Assembly (NCBI GenBank): GCA_021442155.1
Contig: CM038217.1
Location: forward strand, 147,871,143 to 147,935,142
Reading direction: 5' to 3'
Origin: Cymbidium sinense
Taxonomy: Eukaryota; Streptophyta; Magnoliopsida; Asparagales; Orchidaceae
Length of the DNA: 64,000 bases
The translations under genes and the position numbers were made by a program. Each line of letters opens with the position of its first letter. The first letter of the stretch is position 1. Shown piece after piece: positions 21,701-33,636 of this stretch. The notes beneath the pieces were generated by a model that did not search any database, was not told where the DNA came from, and saw only the letters and a list, made by a program, of their open reading frames with translations.

Positions 21701-22915
21701 TAATACTTATTTAAGTTCATTCAAATTAGTAATTAAATAAATTTGAATATTTTTAAAAAACTCAAAGAGTAAATGAAATAAGTTTGAGAAAAATCCAACA
21801 TATTTTTTTTTATACTTACGAATTAGCTTGTTTGTTATGCAATAAATAAATTGTTAAAGCTTGAAATTCATTGATAACTTATATATTAGCTCAATATAAC
21901 TTATTTAATTTCTTATTATAAATAAAATATCATAATTTAATATCAATAATATTTTGGGATTAATTATCAATAACATTTATATTTTTTAATATATATATTT
22001 TTGTCATATTTTAATTATTTAAATATTATAATTATATTTGTTAATTTAAGTGTATATCCTTTTTAAAAAAAAATTATTTATTAATATTAATATTTTCTTG
22101 AGATTGTTGAAGTACAAATTTGTATCAGTAGGATTGCTTCTTTTCTATTTAAGTATTTTTTTTTTGATTTTTCTATATTTTCAAATTAATTATTCAATTA
22201 TTAGTGAACCTCATATTGATTCGATCTCATAATATATTATGTATATAATAATAATTGATTTTATTTCATAATTACAAATGAGTGCAAATATGAATAACTA
22301 ATGGGCAACTCTGCCAGTAAGAGCAATGATCTCACTCTATTGGAATCATATCCTTCATAAAAATAAATAAGTATAATATGGTGAGCCAATAACTATATAT
22401 TATACGAGATCTATGATTATAATTAATATATAAAAAAAATAAAAAGTATGCTTATAATTAATTATTATATTAGGAATAGTAAATATATGTTGATTAAATA
22501 ATTTTTATGCTAGTACTCATGTGAAATCATTATGCGTAGGATGCAAATCATGACTAACGTATATCATTTTACTGTCATGTCATATTATAAGTATTCAATG
22601 TAATTCATAATTTTATATAATAATATAAGTGGTATCTATTATCACATATATATTATATAAGTCAAATATTTTAGTTAATCATTTCAGATTATGTGATATT
22701 TTATATATCAATCATAATAAGGAATATTATTATGTTATATCATATAAATAAGAATAATTAGCGGCATATTATAATATAATCATCATCCTTAGCCAAGTGG
22801 CACTCAAGTAAAATCATATTTTACGTGATGCCTCTTATAATGTATTATATTTATATAACTAATTCAAGTTTATAGAAAAGCACATCAATCTATTCTCATG
22901 TATAGAATATCATAT
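21701..22915. other. Very AT-rich intergenic DNA
   Basis: Long A/T runs and TAATAT-type motifs dominate. No coding potential beyond a 60-codon low-complexity frame. Resembles a decayed or scaffold-attachment-like spacer; no specific element recognised. Confidence 0.5.
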
Positions 22916-22917
22916 CC

Positions 22918-23775
22918 CCATCAATGAGAAGCAAAATAGTAAATATTTGTGAAAAGTTAAAAGCATGTGGAGATTTCTTAACAAATCCCCTCTGTTTGTT
23001 ATTTGGTGCCAGAGTAAGTATGAGTCTCTATAGAATAAACACCCTGTTCGTTATTACTCTCTTTGGAGGGAGCTTAAATTGTGTGCTACTCGTTTTAGAG
23101 AGAAAATCTCCTTCCACTTAGGGTATGGTTCTACTTTCTCATTTTATTATGTTTCTTGGTGCAAAAGTTACTCTTTATTTGAATCTTTTGGAGGTGAGTG
23201 TTTCTCTTTATTTGGCAAACCTCTGAATGCCACTTTAGGTTCTATTATTCTAAATGATTCATTGTGCATCCCTATTAGCTTACGATCGAGGTCTCCTAAT
23301 TGTTTTAGTGGAATTTCTAGCCTTATGCCTAACAATGCTTTTGATGCAGTTCACTGGAATAAATCTCACAAGCTTTCATCTAAGCTTATTCTCAAATCTA
23401 TTTTCGAGCATAATCTCAAAGTTGATTAGCACGAGAAAATTTGGTTTAAAAGATTTTCCATTAATTATGCTATTTTTTATGGATGGCCTACTTAAAAGGC
23501 CTAAAAACATCAGATCAATTCCATGTTAGAGGATCGAGTTCTACTTTACAGTGCTTTTTTTGTAAAAAAGTGCAGAAGTCTCATTCTCATCTCTTTTTTG
23601 AGTGTCCTGATTCTATGAGGCTTATTAGATGCATCCTGCCTAATGGGAACTTCTTGTTGATGCATGCTACTCTTCCTCATATGCTTAGTGAAGTGAGTAA
23701 TTTTAACTACAAAATTATGACTAGGCTTTGTTATTTAATTATCTTTGACTATGTATACGTCATCTGGAAGGAGAG
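22918..23775 (+). mobile_element. L1 LINE fragment, left part (host of the nested insertions)
   Basis: On the plus strand, in several frames, it encodes the C-terminal part of a plant L1 ORF2: RFLNKSPLFVIWCQSKYESL (about 22970-23027), YYSLWRELKLCATRFREKIS near 23060, GSTFSFYYVSWCKS, and the zf-RVT region. That region reads QCFFCKKVQKSHSHLFFECP at about 23550-23610 (CxxC...HxxxxC), followed by YVYVIWKE. The frame stops at 23775, where gypsy element A is inserted. It continues at 57031. The 5' part of the LINE is missing. Confidence 0.87.
23771..23775 (+). other. Target-site duplication of gypsy A, left copy
   Basis: GAGAG directly before the left LTR of A; identical GAGAG follows the right LTR at 57031-57035. 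The L1 frame reads VIWKE up to here and resumes RNRRFHNQD after the right copy, so the junction is well supported. Confidence 0.95.
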
Positions 23776-24340
23776 TGATGGAGGTGGGCGTTCTTTCTTT
23801 TGATGAAATTGAGAGAATTTGGGTATTAGAGGTGAGGGAAGAAGATGTGTTGGATAACTAGTATTCCCACCAAGGATTGCCAAGGTTTGGCTACCAAGCT
23901 CTCAAACTACAAGAATAACTCAATAATTTGTAATTGCCAAAAAGATCACTTTCATTCTAGTGAGAGGGGATATTTATAGCCATTACAAGCATCTTTCAAA
24001 AGAAAAGAATTCAAAATATGGAGAGAAAGGTGGGCGGCCACATTAATGTGAAGCATTAAATTACCTCTTTATTTTATGCCATACACCCATTTCACATGCT
24101 ATTATTTTATGTGGATTCAACCACCTCATATATCATGCTTTGAATTTTTAAATGCAAAATTTTAAACATGGAGTTTCTAGAAGAACATTAAAAATTACAT
24201 AAATAAAAAAAGATGAAATCATAAAATGGGCTTTAGTAGGCTAATGGGCTGCCTTCTTCTTTCTTGAATTTTCTTTTAGCTTGAGATCTTATAAATGGAC
24301 CTTGAACTATAATTTTGGATCCTCATGATGTTCTACATCA
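23776..24340 (-). repeat. Gypsy A 3' LTR (565 bp)
   Basis: Plus-strand ends TGATGGAGGTGGGC and CATGATGTTCTACATCA; TG/CA bounded. It is nearly identical over its length to 56470-57030. On the minus strand the bases before it read AAGCATGGGAGT, a plausible polypurine tract. Confidence 0.95.
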
Positions 24341-24599
24341 ACTCCCATGCTTAATTGAACTCCCATAAGTTGAAATTTAAAAGTCGCCTACAAATTAAAA
24401 AGTCACCAAGACGTCAACCATGTGTTGAGCTTATTCTTCCAATTAACTATAAAATGATATTGAAGTTGGATTAATGGGTGCTTCCTCGGTGATAATATAG
24501 TCAACTTCAAAGGAAGAGGGCCGCAAAGTACTGCTATATCTGCTAAAGAGTTAGGCGAACAAGTGAAGGTTTTTTTAATTCCTTCATATGATAGAATCT

Positions 24600-25620
24600 T
24601 CAAGATAATAATGGATGATTGAGCATATCAGCAGACAAATCAATGTGATAAGCATTAGTTTCAATTATCTTGAGAATTTTAAATGGACCACAAAGCTGCA
24701 TGTAATTTCTTATATCTAGTAGTTTGATAACGCCACCGAATGCAATCAATACATAATCACCTTCTTTATATTCTTGTTGAACGATTATGATTTGCCTTAG
24801 AAGCATAGTTATCATTATTTAGTAATTTACTTTCTTATATCTTCATGGAGGCTTTGAAAATCTTTAGAAATGTGCACAGAAAAATATATTAGATGATAGG
24901 TTTGCTACATCTATTGGTCGTCGTGAGTTTTGACCATAGACTATCTCAAATGGTGATTTTTTTGTAGTTCTAAATATAACACTATTATAGGCAAATTCTG
25001 AGGTTGGTAAATGTAAATCCTAATTTCCTAAACTTTTACTTGCCAAACATCTAAGCAAATTTTCTAAGGTACGATTAACTACTTCAGTTTGTCCATCATG
25101 GGTGAAAGGAAGAAGAAGAAAATTTTAATTTGGTACCTAATAATTTCATAATATTTTCCAAAAATATGAGACAAACTTAACATCTCTATCGAAACAATGG
25201 TTAAAGGAGACCATGGAGTCACACTATTTCCTCAAAAAAATAATTTGACTATATAAGAAGCATCATTTATTTTGAACAAGGTAAGAAATGAGCCATTTTG
25301 AGAACCTATCCACTACAACAAAAAATACTATCATGTCCTCAAGCTATCTAGGTAATCTTAGAATAAAATCCATTGAAGTCTTCCTGGCCTATAAGAACAG
25401 TAAGGCGAAAATGATGCACATTTGTTTGATAGTTTTAGCTGTTACAAATTAAACATTGAGCCACTAATTTTTGAACATCTGTTTAATGAAGCCAATAAAA
25501 TCTATTTTCTAATAAACATACTTATCCTTTCCAAAATGACCATACACAAAGATGTAGCTCAATGATAAGGAATTCTAAGAGAAGATTGAGGAAAGCATAA
25601 TTGTTTTCCTTTATATAAAT
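24600..25620 (-). pseudogene. Gypsy A integrase, broken
   Basis: On the minus strand the integrase core motifs appear in order with stops between them: MDFILRLPR with the first catalytic Asp (about 25372-25345), VVVDRFSKW (25320-25290), FDRDVKFVSYFWK (about 25200), and FTHDGQTEVVNRTLENLLR with the catalytic Glu (about 25110-25050). FAYNSVIFRTTKKSPFEIVY follows. The C-terminal DNA-binding part, EYKEGDYVLIAF and LCGPFKILKIIETNAYHIDL, lies in the open frame 24600-24815. The enzyme would insert the cDNA into chromosomes; this copy is inactive. Confidence 0.93.
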
Positions 25621-26570
25621 ATCCATTTGTTATCAAGAATGTCCCTTGTAAAGTTATTTGTTTATCTAGGCGTTCAAGATACATTAGGTGAATGTCAGGG
25701 CACACAATATAATCATCTTTAATTCTATCAAATCTGAATTCTCAATTCAAAAGAAGAAGAAATCATTAGGTTTACCACGGATAAAGCATCAGACTTATTC
25801 TCAAGGCTTATGTTTTTTAAAAAAGAGTAGTCTTGTAAAAATTCAACCCATTTTGTATGCCTGACTTAATTTTGTTGAGTATTAATGAATTTTAAGGCAT
25901 GATGATCAGAATTAAGTATAAATTCTCTATGTAAGAGATAGTGTCTCCAATGCCTTAAGGATTGAATTAAAACATAAAACTCTATCATAAGTGGAATATC
26001 TTGTTTAGCTTCATTTAACTTTTCATTAAAGAATGCTATGGATGATTCTCTTGACTTAAAATTTCACCTATCCCAATTCCTGAAGCATCACATGTCACTT
26101 CAAAGGCTTTAGAAAAATCAGGAAGCCTAAAGATTGGTGCAAAAGTGATAAGAACTTTAATTTGCTCTAGGCTTTTGTGCATTAAGTCCAACATTTATCT
26201 AATTTTAGTATATTAGTTATCAACAACAATGGTACTAAAATTCTTAATAAATCTCGATAAAAGTGGCTAAACCATGGAAGCTTCTAACTTCAAAACTTTT
26301 AGGTGATGGCCAATCTTAGATTGCTTTCACTTTGGAAGGATCGTTTAAGTCCAAGAGTGGATATAATAAAGCCTAAAAGATTACCTCTTGCAAAATAAAC
26401 ACTTTTTAAATTAATGTATAATTTCTCTTATTAAGTAGTTCAAAGACTTTTGTAGGTGTTGTAGATGTTCATTTTCACTTGGACTAAAAATCATAATATC
26501 ATCAATACACCACCAAAATTTACCTATATATGGTTTAAGAACAATATTCATTAATCTCATGTGGAGCAGG
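25621..26570 (-). pseudogene. Gypsy A reverse transcriptase C-terminal part and RNase H, broken
   Basis: The minus-strand open frame 26411-26674 includes MRLMNIVLKPYIGKF and CIDDIMIFSPSENEHLQHLQ, the RT palm region; the usual YFDD-type box is altered to CIDD. Below this, FEVTCDASGIGIGEILSQ near 26110-26050 is the RNase H start with its catalytic Asp. The open frame's first 30 or so residues belong to element B's LTR, because B begins at 26571. The matching upstream half of RT ends at 53496. Confidence 0.93.
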
Positions 26571-28029
26571 TGTTTATATTTGGGGTGTGGGACACCACAG
26601 ATCTTAGGGGTACTTATTAAATGATGGATGACATTAAGGAATGATGTACTATCTCGAAAGATAGAAATCACCACCCCATAATGGACCTAATCACCTAATA
26701 AGGACTCTAAGGCATGATGGGTCTTGAATATACTGAGATCTTTCCCTACTTTACATGGAAAAGCAAAGTAGGGTTTATTTGGGTTAAGTTTATGGAGGCA
26801 AGCCCCCATAGTTAATTACATCCTAAGAAATGAGAATTTCTTAAGAATACTCGATTAAAGTAGATAATTAGAGTCTCCAAAGATTTCAAGGTTAAGACTA
26901 TCAAAGGATTGGCTATTTTAGAAAATCAAATGGGATAGATCAAGGAGAAGACTTATTTTTGGAATCCAAAGGAGAAAGTAGAAATGCTCATGATACTGGG
27001 AGGCCTAGTGAGCATTCCAATCTACCCTATAGAGCTTTATATTTTGAAATTGAAGAGAGTTAATTATTTGAGTTGACATTTTATTAGCTTGTGGCTTATA
27101 ATTCCACAACATAAGATTGTGGAAATGCCTAAGAGGTGAGGATTTATGCTTGTAGCCCAAAGGAAACAAATACCTCGATTCCTAAACTAAGGAGCCTTGG
27201 TACAAAACAAAGGCACAACCTAAATCTAAGTAAAAAAGGGTATATGGTTTTCATCCACAAGAGAGAATAAACCACCCTGGACTTATTACCGCCTCAGTGG
27301 CACACTAACTCCTCCTATGCTTTAAATCCATGTCAGAAAGTCTTGTACTTTGCAATATGGCTAGGTTGATGTTCATTTAGAATGGAAACTAAGTCCTTTG
27401 ACTCACTCCCTAAGAGACTAGAGCATGAGTAGTATAAATTCATGACTTAATCTAATTCAAATTTTATCAAATTTATTTGATTCTTTTAGACATTTTATTT
27501 TAACATGGGCTATAGGATTTAGTATGCCTAAATGCATGAGAATTTGATTATGGGCCAAATCAAGAGAGAAAGGGGTGTCTTCCACCAAAGGCTCTCATAG
27601 GTTAAGCCTTGATTCGCAAGATGGAAGCTCCCTCTTAACAAGAGTGAAAGAACATGATATGCATGATATTATACATTCATCCATCCATAAGGGGTTACTA
27701 AAAATTTTATTATCTTGATTTAATCTAGGCTTTTATGTGAGGTTATGAGTTGTTTTAAAATTTTAGTTATGAGTTATTAATTGGGGTAGAAAAATTAATT
27801 TTATCCTAAGAGCCTCGCATCCAGCCACACATTCAAGCATCAATCATAAACAAACTATGAAAAGCATGTTATTCTAATGCAATCTAAACACAACATCAAA
27901 TAATTTTATAGACTACCGTAAAAGAATAAAAGGTCTTGGGTTCATGACACTAAAAGAGAAAAGAAAAGATGGGTAGTGAGCTCACCCTTATACAACCGGA
28001 TTACAAAAAATAATATATATGCTATGGGG

Positions 28030-28072
28030 TCTTCTTCATTTCTTCATTTCTTCATTTCTTCATTTCTTTCTT
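28030..28072 (+). repeat. (CTTCATTT)n microsatellite in B 3' LTR
   Basis: Four tandem TTCATTTC-type octamers followed by TTTCTTTTG. The equivalent place in the other LTR (47830-47875) has fewer or interrupted repeats, so the array changed length after insertion. Confidence 0.8.
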
Positions 28073-28569
28073 TTGATTTGATTTACTCCAAAGGCATCTG
28101 GCACCCTGTGGACTAAGCCTTCTAGCCATCGCTCATCCTAATCCCCATAGCACTAACCCCTAATTTCTAATGCAAAATTACATCAAAATAGGAAAAGTAA
28201 ATCTAGCTACACAAAACAAATGTTAGCTAAACATACCATACAAGCAAGAGAATAATTTGGACTTAGCACTCACATGGGTAACAAGTCCACTGTCCTAACA
28301 TGGGTTACACTTGGGCTAAGCAACTAGCAAGAAAAGCATGTATATTTTTTATTACGCTTTAAGTATAACCCCCTGCAGAAAATATGATTAGGCTAATAAC
28401 GTCCTAACATCCAATCAACGAGGCATACACCCTAACATACAGTCTAAAGCATTATATCACAAAACAAAACACAACATCATACATACAACGCCCTAACTTA
28501 GCACTGGAAGTGGTGACTTAGTATTCTAATGTGTGTGCTTAAGGCAGGTGTAGCAAGACTTTACTAGCT

Positions 28570-30761
28570 TTTATTAAGTTCCAATTTGAAGTTTGAATTT
28601 AAATTTTACCTTTTGGGTGATTTCAATCTAAATGATTTAATGATTTGCTTTTCATTTTTATTTCAATTTTATTTGGTTTAAAATGATATTTAGGTTCTCA
28701 AGAATGAAGTAGGATGAATTCCATCTGAGACTCACCTATTCACATCCCAATTCTAAGGAATCTAACGGTCCTTATGTATCTTGATTAGCCCATTTGAACT
28801 TGTGTAATTCCTTCAATTTAGAATTTAGAATTTGAGTTTATTTAAGTATTTGATTAATTGATTTTATTAGATATTTTAGTTTAATTGCATCTTGATAATT
28901 CAATATCCTTTTAAATATTTAATTCTTTTCTTTGATCATGGTTATGTGATTTAACTTTATGTTTATTTAATTGATTGTGGTTCATTTATTTGTAGTTTGA
29001 TTGGATTAGATTAATTGAGATTATATTTTTTTGATTCTAATAATTCTTTGTAATTGGGATCATATTTTTAATCACATCCATTTGTCATGTTCATCAAGTT
29101 TGGTTTGCATTTTTGATTTCATATATTGGATAGTTAATTAGTTCATTTTATTTAAGTAGGTTGAATGAGATTTGATTTGATTCTATATTAAATTGATGAG
29201 AATCTTTCTTGATTTAGCTTAATTTGATTCAATTTGATTTTCTTAGCTTTATTGGTCTTATGGATTTGCTTAGGTTCAATGTGATTATGTGATTTAATTA
29301 ATAAGTGTATTTATGTTAATTATAAAGGTTTGTTTAATCTTATATTTGTTGACAAATGATGCAAATTGATGACTTAATGGTTTTGGTTTGATTTATGTTT
29401 TGATTAGTATTTAATTTTTTTGATTAATTAAGTTTAATGTATTAATTGATAAACTTAATTAGTTTGTTTAAGAGGTATGATTAAATTAAATAAAGATTTG
29501 TTTAACTTTTGATTTAATTTCATGTTTATTTGAGTTAATGATGTAAGATGAATTAATGATTGAAGTTTAAATTAGGTTTGATTATCATTTAATTATATTT
29601 TTTATGTTTGATTAAGCTTAAGTTTAATGTGATTAATGTAATTTATTTATTTAATTTATTTAATAAATGATTAAATTAATTAGTAGATTAGTTAAGTATT
29701 TAATTTTATTTTAACTTTAATGATTTATAAAGTTAAACTTGGTTTATTAAGATAATGGATTAATTTATTAAGTTTGCATTAATTAGATGTTTGATTAATT
29801 AAATTTGATTAATGGGTTAATTAAAATTATTAGATTAATTAAAGGTTTATGAGAGATTAATGACTTAATGATTTTGGTTTAATTTAAGTTTTGATTAGTT
29901 TAAATCAATTATGTTTAAAGTTTAGGTTTCATATGATTAATTTAATTAACTTAAATTTTATTAAAGGGTATGATTATTTAATTATGGGTTTGATTTAAGC
30001 TTAATTTTAGCTTTAATGTCACTTATTTAAATTAATTTGATTAATTAAAATGGTGGGTTAATTCATTAAATTTTTATTAATTAAATGTTTGATTAATTAA
30101 GTTTGATTAAGGGTAATTAGATTAATTAAAGTTTATTTTAATTAAAGATTAATGAATTAATAATTTAGGTTTAATTTATGTTAATGTTTAATTGCATCTT
30201 AATTATGTTTGATTAAGTTTAGGTTTAATATGATTAACTTAATTAGTTTATTCAAGAGTGTGATTATTAAGTTTAATTATGGGTTTGATTTAATTTTAGA
30301 GTTAACTTTAATGTGACTTATTTAAATTAATTTGATTAATTAAGATGATGGATTAATTTATTGAATTTTCATTAATTAAATGTTTGACTAATTGAGTTTG
30401 ATTATTTATGATTAGGGTTTTACTTGATTTGATTTGTTATGTTTGTTTTATTTCATTAACATGATCAATTTAGTTATTAGGTTGAAATATTTAATGATTA
30501 TTTAATTATCTCATTCCAAATGGATGTGATTTAATCATAGGTTAATTAAGTTTACTTTAATTTTATTTAGTTTAATTAATTAGTATCAAATTATTAAAGT
30601 TTTCTAAGTTTGTTGGATTTTGAGTTTGATTTAAGATTTAATCATTTAATTGAGTTTTATTAACTTAAATAGATTTAATCATATTTAATTTAATCTCCTT
30701 AAAGATGATATTTTGATTTAAAGTTTGATTTTGGTTAATGAATTTTATTCAATTTCTGATC

Positions 30762-30798
<37 letters not shown>

Positions 30799-30900
30799 TT
30801 TTTATTTAATATTTTTTTTTTTTAGATTATATTTTAATTAACTTTTTAGTTTAAACTCTAATCAAGTGTTTATTTGGGTTTTAAGATTGAAGATAGAATC
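28570..30900. repeat. AT-rich TTAATTA-word tract in B 3' LTR
   Basis: About 2.3 kb made of loosely repeated words such as TTTGATTAATTAAG, GGTTTAATTTA and TTAATTAATTTG; no fixed period is visible. The tract ends in (TTA)n at 30766-30798. The counterpart in the 5' LTR is 48370-50700. TTAATTAA is self-complementary, so folding or DNA unwinding roles are possible but unproven. Confidence 0.8.
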
Positions 30901-31350
30901 ATTTTTTTTTAAGAGTCTTAGATGTCATTAAAGTGATTTAGGTTATCTTGAAGATTTTGTAAATTTCTGAATTTGTATTTAATTTATTTTATCAAAATTG
31001 ATAATCTGAATTTAAAATTTTAATATCTACCAATACAAAAGTGATTTTAACTTAAATTTTACTGTATGTGTGTTATAACATTAAGTTCAATATCTAAAAA
31101 TTTCAACTTAATATAACCTATATTTTTGGCTTAATTAATAAAATATGATTTTCACTAAAACTTAAATTACGCTCAGAATACTACATAACTTTTGAATATT
31201 TTAGGTTTGTTGGATTCCTCTCGGATAGACAAATCCAACGAGCCCTTGTTTATAATTTTGGTTAAGTATTTTATTTTTATGAATTTTGAAGTTTCGGATG
31301 ATTTAAATTATTATTATTATTTATTTATTATTATTATTTTTTTTTTATAC

Positions 31351-31710
31351 GCGCGGTTTGGGCGGGAAAGACAGCGACCCGCGGCTTTCTGGACCGTCCG
31401 ATCACCGATCGGACGGTCCAGATCAGATCGCGCGATCTAGAGGCCAGGATCGCGCGATCGGCGCGCGATCTGAGCCGTCCGATCGCGCAAACCACGCAAT
31501 CGGACGGTCAGATCATTTCCGGTACCCGAAGCTCGGAAGCTGGCTCCGGCTCGATCATTGAGCCGTCCGATCGCGCAAACCGCAATCGGACGGTTTAGAT
31601 CGCATCGCGCGATCGAAGGCGGATCGCGCGCGATCCACGCGCGATCGAGCCGTCCGATCCCGCGAACTGCGGGATCGGACGGTGGCTGTGAGCCGCCGGC
31701 GGTGAACAGT
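31351..31710. repeat. GC-rich hairpin block in B 3' LTR
   Basis: A 360-bp CpG-dense island in otherwise AT-rich LTR. Four inverted repeats share the arm CCGTCCGAT/ATCGGACGG. Hairpin 1 (31391-31419) has a perfect 13-bp stem and 3-nt loop. Hairpin 2 is 31475-31507 and hairpin 3 is 31563-31593. Hairpin 4 (31650-31682) has a perfect 14-bp stem and 5-nt loop. Self-complementary GATCGCGCGATC elements lie between them. The short ORFs here are side effects of the repeats. The other LTR has the same block at 51178-51540. Confidence 0.92.
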
Positions 31711-33636
31711 GTTTCAGGGGTATTTTTGGAAAAAATGAAAGTTTCTAAGCCAAAACTTGTCCAAATGGCCGCGTGATTCGACCAAAAAAAATTATTTCCT
31801 ATTTGGGATGATTTAAAATAAAAGTGCTGGATTTTCTAAAGGAAATTCCTAGAATCGGAAATTTAATACAAATATGCAAAATCCTAAGGCAAACGTTTGA
31901 TAGTTACCTCATGATTTCGTGGTGAAGATCGAGGGAGTTTATGTGTGTGAGGAAGCTTCAGTAAACTTTAGCCCTTTTCTTCAACGCCTCCTCCGATGTT
32001 TACCGTGCCAAGAGCAAATCTTTATGATTTGAGCTTAATAAAACAAGTGGGGAATGGGTTACTTTGGCTTTGGAGAGCTTTGGGGCTGAGTGATGATGGG
32101 AGCAAGAGAGCTCAAGTCTCATTTCCTCTCCTTTTATAATGGATAAAAAATAAAAAATTTGAATCATTTGGCTCCAAATTGAATGCCATCTTGTTGGGGT
32201 GGTTGGATAGGTCTAGATTGATTGAGGACTTTGGATTTTGCTCCAAAGTCCTCTCTGCTGCCACATGATGAAATTTGTTTAATTGGAATATTGGTGCCAT
32301 GTGATGAGGGGTTAAGTGCATGTGGGGGAATTAAATGGGTTAGGTGGAATCCTATGTGGGGATTCATGAGGGATTTAAAATGGGTTGGGTTTATTTTGGG
32401 CTGATCCCAAATGAGTTTGGGTCGATTTGATCAGCCCCTAATGGGTTTTGGCTTGGTTTCAAGGATTTGGCCCAATTTAGGTCATATGGGTCATTTTAAT
32501 TGACCCATTTGACCAAAATTGTCCAAATTAACTTGGTTTATGGGTTGATTCATGTTCAATAACTCATTGAAGATGAATGTGGTCTTGGTTTGAATTAATT
32601 TGGATTTAATTTTGATTTAGGCCAAATTGACCCTTTAAGCCAATTTAGGTTGGGTCAAGTTGACCGATTGGGCTCAATTGATCAAATTGAGTTCAATTAT
32701 TTGGTCAAGTTCAATAATCAATTTAGAATGAGATTCCATTGGTTGCAATCAATTTGGGTTAGATCATGATTTGGCGATTTGGTTTTTAGGCCAATTTGGG
32801 TCTTTGGATCAAATGGCCAATTGGGCTTGGTTTGGCCCAATTGGTTGCAATTGATCATCCTAGAGTGATCAAAAATCATGGTGGAAGATTTTGGTGAGTT
32901 TGGTTCAATCCAATTTGGGTTGGATTAGAAGTTGGCTCGTGTGAGTCCCGTCATTTTAGTCAAGTGCACCTAAGTGGGTCAATTGGTTTAGTTTTGATTT
33001 GATTTGATAATTATAGGTTTCATTTATATTTGGGTAAATAATTGAATAAATGATTGATTCAAGAGAAAATTCATTGGTTTTGACTTAATGATAGAATTTG
33101 GCTAAGTCCAAAGAATTGGCTTAAAGGGTTTAAATTGAGTTTGGATTTGATTTTCAATATGGTTTTGGTCATTTGAATTTGAATTTTATTTATATTGTGA
33201 ATATAAATGAAGGAATAATTCATTTATGAAGAGATCAATTGAGTTTGATTTGATTTAAGGAAATATTTGGCTAAGCTTATGAATATGGTTCATATGAGGG
33301 GAAGTAGGATTTGAATTTGATTTTGGGTTTCAATCATTTGGAGTCAAATTTTGAAATTAGATTTAGAATTTGAATTTGGATTTGAGGTTTGATTTGAGAA
33401 TTGAGTCTGATTTAATTTGAGAAAGTGTATCTAGATTAGATTTGGGCTATGGATAGGTAATTTCTTAAACCCCAAGGCATAGCCTAATCTTATGATTAAC
33501 ACTTCTAAGTCTCTAAAGCTTAGGTTAGTGTTCATCTAATCACTATATGTGTCTTATGACTAAGAAAATCTTAGTGTCTAGAAGAGTCCTAAGTCTAAGA
33601 AGATGTTAAGAGCTCACTCCAAAAGTGAGGTCAACA

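Larger units (their letters stand above)
26571..33636 (-). repeat. Element B 3' LTR (7066 bp)
   Basis: It aligns along its whole length with 46374-53495. Differences are substitutions plus many 1-10 bp indels, often clustered. On the plus strand its layout is: 2 kb of mixed sequence, an AT-rich tract (28570-30900), a (TTA)n run (30766-30798), the GC hairpin block (31351-31710), and 1.9 kb of G/T-biased DNA (32000-33500) with TTTGGGC/GGGTCAA-type words. No protein domain is encoded. Confidence 0.95.

Noticed and set aside
21701..22915. Organelle-derived insertion
   Set aside because: Very AT-rich, but no plastid or mitochondrial gene or tRNA could be recognised.
23079..23529. Separate host genes
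   Set aside because: Frames are pieces of one L1 ORF2 (RT C-terminus and zf-RVT) split by frameshifts.
31358..31776. Arg/Ser/Asp-rich proteins in the GC block
   Set aside because: They translate the hairpin repeats, and related frames (51214-51579) in the other LTR have shifted.
26571..33636. Segmental duplication instead of LTRs
   Set aside because: The two copies have TG/CA ends, bound a gypsy coding set in one orientation, and interrupt another element's RT precisely, so LTRs fit far better.
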